Source of the DNA: Flavobacterium sp. DG2-3
GTDB lineage: Bacteria > Bacteroidota > Bacteroidia > Flavobacteriales > Flavobacteriaceae
Direction of reading: 5' to 3'
NCBI RefSeq assembly: GCF_030730925.1
Contig: NZ_JAVAMB010000004.1
Span: 265,626 to 329,625 of the forward strand
DNA: 64,000 nucleotides
The position numbers and the translations under genes were made by a program. Shown one piece after another: positions 60,846 to 64,000 of this stretch; the stretch's first letter is position 1; each line of letters opens with the position of its first letter. The notes under the pieces were generated by a model. That model had not been told where the DNA came from. It searched no databases and saw only the letters and a program-made list of their open reading frames with translations.

Positions 60846-61964
60846 ATGATAATAGGTGTTCCTAAAGAAATAAAAAATAACGAAAACAGAGTTGCCTTAA
60901 CTCCTGCAGGTGTTTCCGAAATGAAAAAACACGGACATACAGTTTATGTTCAAGCAACTGCTGGTTTAGGAAGTGGTTTTGCTGACGCGGAATATGCTGA
61001 AGCTGGAGCAGTTGTTTTACCAACAATTGAAGAAGTTTATGCTATTGCAGAAATGATCATCAAAGTAAAAGAGCCAATTGCTTCTGAATATCCATTGATC
61101 AAAAAAGATCAATTATTATTCACTTACTTCCACTTTGCTTCTTCTGAAGAATTGACTCATGCAATGTTAGAAAAAGGAGCTGTTTGTTTAGCTTACGAAA
61201 CTGTAGAAAAAACAGACAGAAGCTTACCATTATTAGTTCCAATGTCTGAAGTTGCAGGTCGTATGGCAATTCAACAAGGAGCTAAATACTTAGAAAAACC
61301 ACTAAAAGGAAGAGGAATTCTTTTAGGAGGTGTTCCAGGTGTTCCACCAGCAAAAGTATTAGTTTTAGGTGGAGGAATCGTAGGAACTCAAGCTGCTAAA
61401 ATGGCTGCCGGATTAGGTGCTCAGGTAACTATCATGGACTTAAGCTTACCACGTTTACGTCAATTAGATGATATCATGCCTGCAAACGTAAATACAGAAA
61501 TGTCAAACCACTACAATATTACAAGAGCAATTAAAGATGCTGACTTAATTGTTGGAGCAGTTTTAATTCCAGGAGCAAAAGCACCTCACTTAATTACTCG
61601 TGATATGCTTAAATTAATGCGTCCAGGAACTGTTGTTGTTGACGTAGCTGTAGATCAAGGAGGATGTATCGAAACTTGTACTCCAACTACTCACGAAAAC
61701 CCAACTTTTATTATTGACGATATCGTTCACTATTGTGTTGCTAATATGCCAGGAGCTGTACCTTACACTTCTACTTTAGCTTTAACAAACGCAACTTTAC
61801 CTTATGCTGTACAACTAGCAAACAAAGGATGGGAAAAAGCGTGTGCAGAAAATGAAGAATTGAAAAAAGGATTAAACGTAGCTAATGGAAAAATCCTTTA
61901 CAAAGGAGTTGCAGAAGCTTGGAATCTTCCTTTTAACGAAGAAATAGTGTTAGCAAACGCATAG
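60846..61964 (+). CDS. ald: alanine dehydrogenase
   Basis: 372 residues. NAD-dependent oxidative deamination of L-alanine to pyruvate and ammonia. 'MIIGVPKEIKNNENRVALTPAGV' start, catalytic Lys ('IIKVKEP') and His ('LFTYFHFA'), Rossmann 'VLVLGGGIVGTQAAKMAAGLGAQVTIMD' and 'VDVAVDQGGC.ET'. Codon use is more biased than the neighbours' (for example CCA Pro, GGA Gly, CAA Gln), as expected for a highly expressed gene. Divergent Lrp gene. Confidence 0.97.
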   Translation: MIIGVPKEIKNNENRVALTPAGVSEMKKHGHTVYVQATAGLGSGFADAEYAEAGAVVLPTIEEVYAIAEMIIKVKEPIASEYPLIKKDQLLFTYFHFASSEELTHAMLEKGAVCLAYETVEKTDRSLPLLVPMSEVAGRMAIQQGAKYLEKPLKGRGILLGGVPGVPPAKVLVLGGGIVGTQAAKMAAGLGAQVTIMDLSLPRLRQLDDIMPANVNTEMSNHYNITRAIKDADLIVGAVLIPGAKAPHLITRDMLKLMRPGTVVVDVAVDQGGCIETCTPTTHENPTFIIDDIVHYCVANMPGAVPYTSTLALTNATLPYAVQLANKGWEKACAENEELKKGLNVANGKILYKGVAEAWNLPFNEEIVLANA

Positions 61965-62002
61965 GCTAATACTTAAACAAGTGCTTACTAAATCACTTTT
62001 AC

Positions 62003-62065
62003 AAAAGGCTTTTCAATAAAGAAAAGCCTTTTTTTTTGCATAAAAAAACCTGTCGCGAAGACAGG
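62003..62065. terminator. two back-to-back terminators of ald and pafA
   Basis: AAAAGGCTTTTC (62003-62014) pairs with 62021-62032 and is followed by eight T (plus strand, ald). CCTGTC (62049-62054) pairs with GACAGG (62060-62065), with seven A before it (T on the minus strand, pafA). Confidence 0.85.
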
Positions 62066-62086
62066 CTTTTAAAATATAGTTGATGC

Positions 62087-63706
62087 TTATTTTTTGTTAT
62101 CTAAAACTTCAGTCATTACTTTAGCTTCAGTTCCATTCGGAAAAGTAACTTTAATTTTCTGAGCTATAGTGGGAGCGATTTCTGTAATTGCTTTTTTATC
62201 ATAAGATTCACCTTTTTTAATGTGCCATCCGTAAAAAATTGCTGGAACATGTGTATCATAACTATAAATAGTTCCATGAGATGTACCTGTAGCTGTATAT
62301 TCAATAACTCCAGGTTTATCTACAATAACCAAATCTCCGTTTTGCGTAACGTCATAACCTTTCGCTACAAAATTTAAAGAATAATCATTTCCAGCATTCG
62401 CCAAAACTTCTTCTTCTGTATAAACCTTCTTAACTTGCGGTTGAGTAATTAAAAACTCTTTAAAAGCTTTCTTAACATTCACTAAATCTAAACCTTTATC
62501 TTTAATAATCTGCTTATTAAAAAACACATTAAAATTAGAATAGTTTTGAATCAAATCTACACCAAAAGTTTTAGTTGAAAAATCTTGTAAACTTTTCTTA
62601 ACCTCTTTAGAAGGATAATTGTCTACATTGTATTTTCGATCTTTTAAATAAATTACGTTTTCTGCTCCAGCATGATCTGCAGTTAAGAAAAGTAAATAAT
62701 TCCCTTTACCAACTGTTTTGTCCAGATAAGCCAAAAAATCAGCAATTGTTTGATCCAATCTCAAATAAGTATCTTGAAGTTCCATCGATCTTGGTCCAAG
62801 CAAGTGACCTACATAGTCTGTAGAAGAAAAACTAACTGTAAGGAAGTCTGTAATATTATCTTTTCCTAATTCTTCTTTTTCAATTGCTTTTTTTGCAAAT
62901 TCAGCTAGCAAATCATTTCCGAAAGGAGTAGCTCTAATAACTCCAGCATCATTCTTCTCATACATTGATTTCAAATCGTATGGAAAAACTGGGGCAGCAC
63001 TTCCATATAATTTTCCTTCATAAGGATTATTATCTGGAAGGCTTTCATTATAAACAGAAGCCGGTTTATACAAATCCCAGCCTTTATTAATATATTTTAG
63101 GTAGTTTTTCTCATTATTGAATTCTGTAACCCAATCAGGCAATTTTTCGCCGTAAAAACTACTGGAAATAAAAGATCCTGTTTTACTAAACCAAAAAGCC
63201 CAATTAGCAAAATGACCTGCTGGTAATATTGCTCCACGATCTTTTAAACTCATCCCAATAACTTTTCCGTTAAAACTGGTAGCCATTCTAACTTCGTCAG
63301 TAATTGTAGTACTTTGAAGGTTTTTTGGAGACATTGCACCTTCTTCTGCAGTACCGTCACCTACAGTTTTAACTCCTGCATCATCTGTGCAATACATTTC
63401 TTTTCCAAGAGTTCTACTAAACCATTCATTACCAACAATTCCGTGAGTAGCAGGTGTAGTACCTGTGTAAATTGAAGCATGTCCTGGAGCTGTGTAAGTT
63501 GGCATATAATTATAATGCATATTCTGGAAAGTAAATCCATCATTCATTAACCTCTTAAAGCCATTTGGAGAAAAATCATCTGAAAAACGATATAAATATT
63601 CCATTTTCATCTGATCGACAACTATACCCACAACTAACTTTGGACGTTGTTGCGCACTTAAACCTGTTACAGCTAAAAGTGCTAACAATAAAATATTTTT
63701 CTTCAT
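62087..63706 (-). CDS. pafA: PafA-type alkaline phosphatase
   Basis: 539 residues with a signal peptide (about 1-19, 'LLALLAVTGLSAQQ'). Alkaline-phosphatase superfamily with nucleophile Thr72 in 'TYTAPGHAS', metal ligand Asp31 in 'GIVVDQM', the Asp-His in 'STDYVGHL', Asp-His in 'LTADHAG' and His in 'GTSHGT'. The phosphate-monoester-specific residues Asn93 ('GNEW') and Lys155-x-Arg157 ('LKDRG') correspond to Asn100, Lys162 and Arg164 of Elizabethkingia PafA with a constant offset of seven. Periplasmic, phosphate-irrepressible scavenging phosphatase in that species. Confidence 0.94.
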   Translation of the reverse strand: MKKNILLLALLAVTGLSAQQRPKLVVGIVVDQMKMEYLYRFSDDFSPNGFKRLMNDGFTFQNMHYNYMPTYTAPGHASIYTGTTPATHGIVGNEWFSRTLGKEMYCTDDAGVKTVGDGTAEEGAMSPKNLQSTTITDEVRMATSFNGKVIGMSLKDRGAILPAGHFANWAFWFSKTGSFISSSFYGEKLPDWVTEFNNEKNYLKYINKGWDLYKPASVYNESLPDNNPYEGKLYGSAAPVFPYDLKSMYEKNDAGVIRATPFGNDLLAEFAKKAIEKEELGKDNITDFLTVSFSSTDYVGHLLGPRSMELQDTYLRLDQTIADFLAYLDKTVGKGNYLLFLTADHAGAENVIYLKDRKYNVDNYPSKEVKKSLQDFSTKTFGVDLIQNYSNFNVFFNKQIIKDKGLDLVNVKKAFKEFLITQPQVKKVYTEEEVLANAGNDYSLNFVAKGYDVTQNGDLVIVDKPGVIEYTATGTSHGTIYSYDTHVPAIFYGWHIKKGESYDKKAITEIAPTIAQKIKVTFPNGTEAKVMTEVLDNKK

Positions 63707-63728
63707 ATTTAAATAAATAATTTAAACG

Positions 63729-63761
63729 CAAAAATACTCATTCAAATCCAAAAAGTCTAAA
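63729..63761 (-). promoter_or_regulatory. promoter of pafA
   Basis: On the minus strand: TTTA (63761-63758), 21-base spacer, TATTTTTG (63736-63729). The ATG follows after 22 bases. Confidence 0.5.
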
Positions 63762-63860
63762 GTATCAATATTTACCTCAAACAATTGACTATAATTTAAC
63801 ACTTATAAAACTAGTGAGAGCATAATATAATTGTATCCTTTATTAAACCATTATAAAACA

Positions 63861-63891
63861 GAAAACCCCATCCGGTTCGGATAGGGTTTTC
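63861..63891 (-). terminator. terminator of the rRNA operon
   Basis: GAAAACCCCATCCG (63861-63874) pairs with CGGATAGGGTTTTC (63878-63891) with one mismatch, directly downstream of the 5S gene on the minus strand. Confidence 0.85.
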
Positions 63892-63898
63892 AAAAGAA

Positions 63899-64000
63899 AG
63901 GCGACGACATACTCTCCCACATAACTGCAGTACCATCTGCGCAGGCGGGCTTAACTTCTCTGTTCGGGATGGGAAGAGGTGAGCCCCGCCGCAATAACCA
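63899..64000 (-). rRNA. 5S rRNA, 3' part (continues beyond the window)
   Basis: 102 bases on the minus strand with the 5S hallmarks 'CCCATCCCGAACAG' (loop B/C) and 'AAGCCCGCC' and a 3' end near 63899. The 5' end of the molecule (about ten bases) and the 23S and 16S genes lie beyond base 64000. This places one end of an rRNA operon at the right edge. Confidence 0.93.

Overview
The window is a stretch of low-GC chromosome from a member of the Bacteroidota, most likely a Flavobacterium or close relative. The evidence is an AT-rich base composition with virtually no purine-rich Shine-Dalgarno sequences, several promoters of the Bacteroidota type (a -7 box TAnnTTTG, with a -33 TTTG/TTTA box 17-21 bases upstream in the better cases), Bacteroidota-type protein families (PafA phosphatase, carboxypeptidase-regulatory plus TonB-plug domains, a C-terminal TonB domain protein), and many of the short intergenic repeats typical of flavobacteria. 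It is ordinary, gene-dense core chromosome. I found no transposase, integrase, phage gene or CRISPR array.

Layout. 0-12 kb: an arginase-fold protein (its start may lie off the edge), a CPA2 antiporter, 1-Cys peroxiredoxin, an AEC transporter, an Rrf2 regulator with an NAD(P)-binding oxidoreductase, the methylmalonyl-CoA mutase chaperone GTPase MeaB, and a minus-strand run of MATE exporter, small acidic protein and LtaS-like enzyme. 11-16.5 kb: an outer-membrane-barrel-like protein, PPK2, a propeller-like protein and four small unassigned genes. 16.6-20.4 kb: an ECF sigma factor, a one-TM anti-sigma-like protein whose periplasmic part resembles a TonB plug, and a secreted CarboxypepD_reg-plug-vWA protein; this is the most interesting locus. 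20.6-34.2 kb: a Tubby/LURP-one-like protein, an SDR, MtaB, GNATs, a HAD phosphatase, DUF2007, an alpha/beta hydrolase, a degenerate single-domain DEAD protein, an NtrC-type regulator without a DNA-binding domain, a NatAB-like ABC exporter, and DnaJ-GrpE.

34.3-48.1 kb: a possible small RNA, tRNA-Trp, a five-unit tandem repeat, HisS, a MacB-like permease, PrmC, a GNAT, RibD plus a HAD hydrolase, a YigZ protein, a thioesterase, DnaA with a low-molecular-weight phosphatase, a tetrapyrrole-methylase-fold methyltransferase, a TonB-domain protein, an aminotransferase and a dienoyl-CoA-reductase-like SDR. 48.1-53.4 kb: a duplicated inverted-repeat element, uridine kinase, a structured-RNA candidate, an FtsB/DivIC protein and both methylmalonyl-CoA mutase subunits. 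53.4-64 kb: a secreted lysozyme-like protein, MltG, a GNAT, DapF, an HtrA protease, a long-form GAPDH, an Lrp regulator divergent from alanine dehydrogenase, PafA, and the 3' part of a 5S rRNA gene, so an rRNA operon continues beyond the right edge.

Functional links: MutA, MutB and the distant MeaB form the B12-dependent propionate/methylmalonyl pathway. MltG, the FtsB-like protein, DapF and the lysozyme-like protein concern the cell wall. DnaJ/GrpE and HtrA handle protein quality. The Lrp protein probably controls alanine dehydrogenase. The most unusual non-coding content is the dense set of intergenic repeats. In three places they extend into coding sequence, giving the C-terminal codons of meaB and prmC and an N-terminal stretch of mutB.
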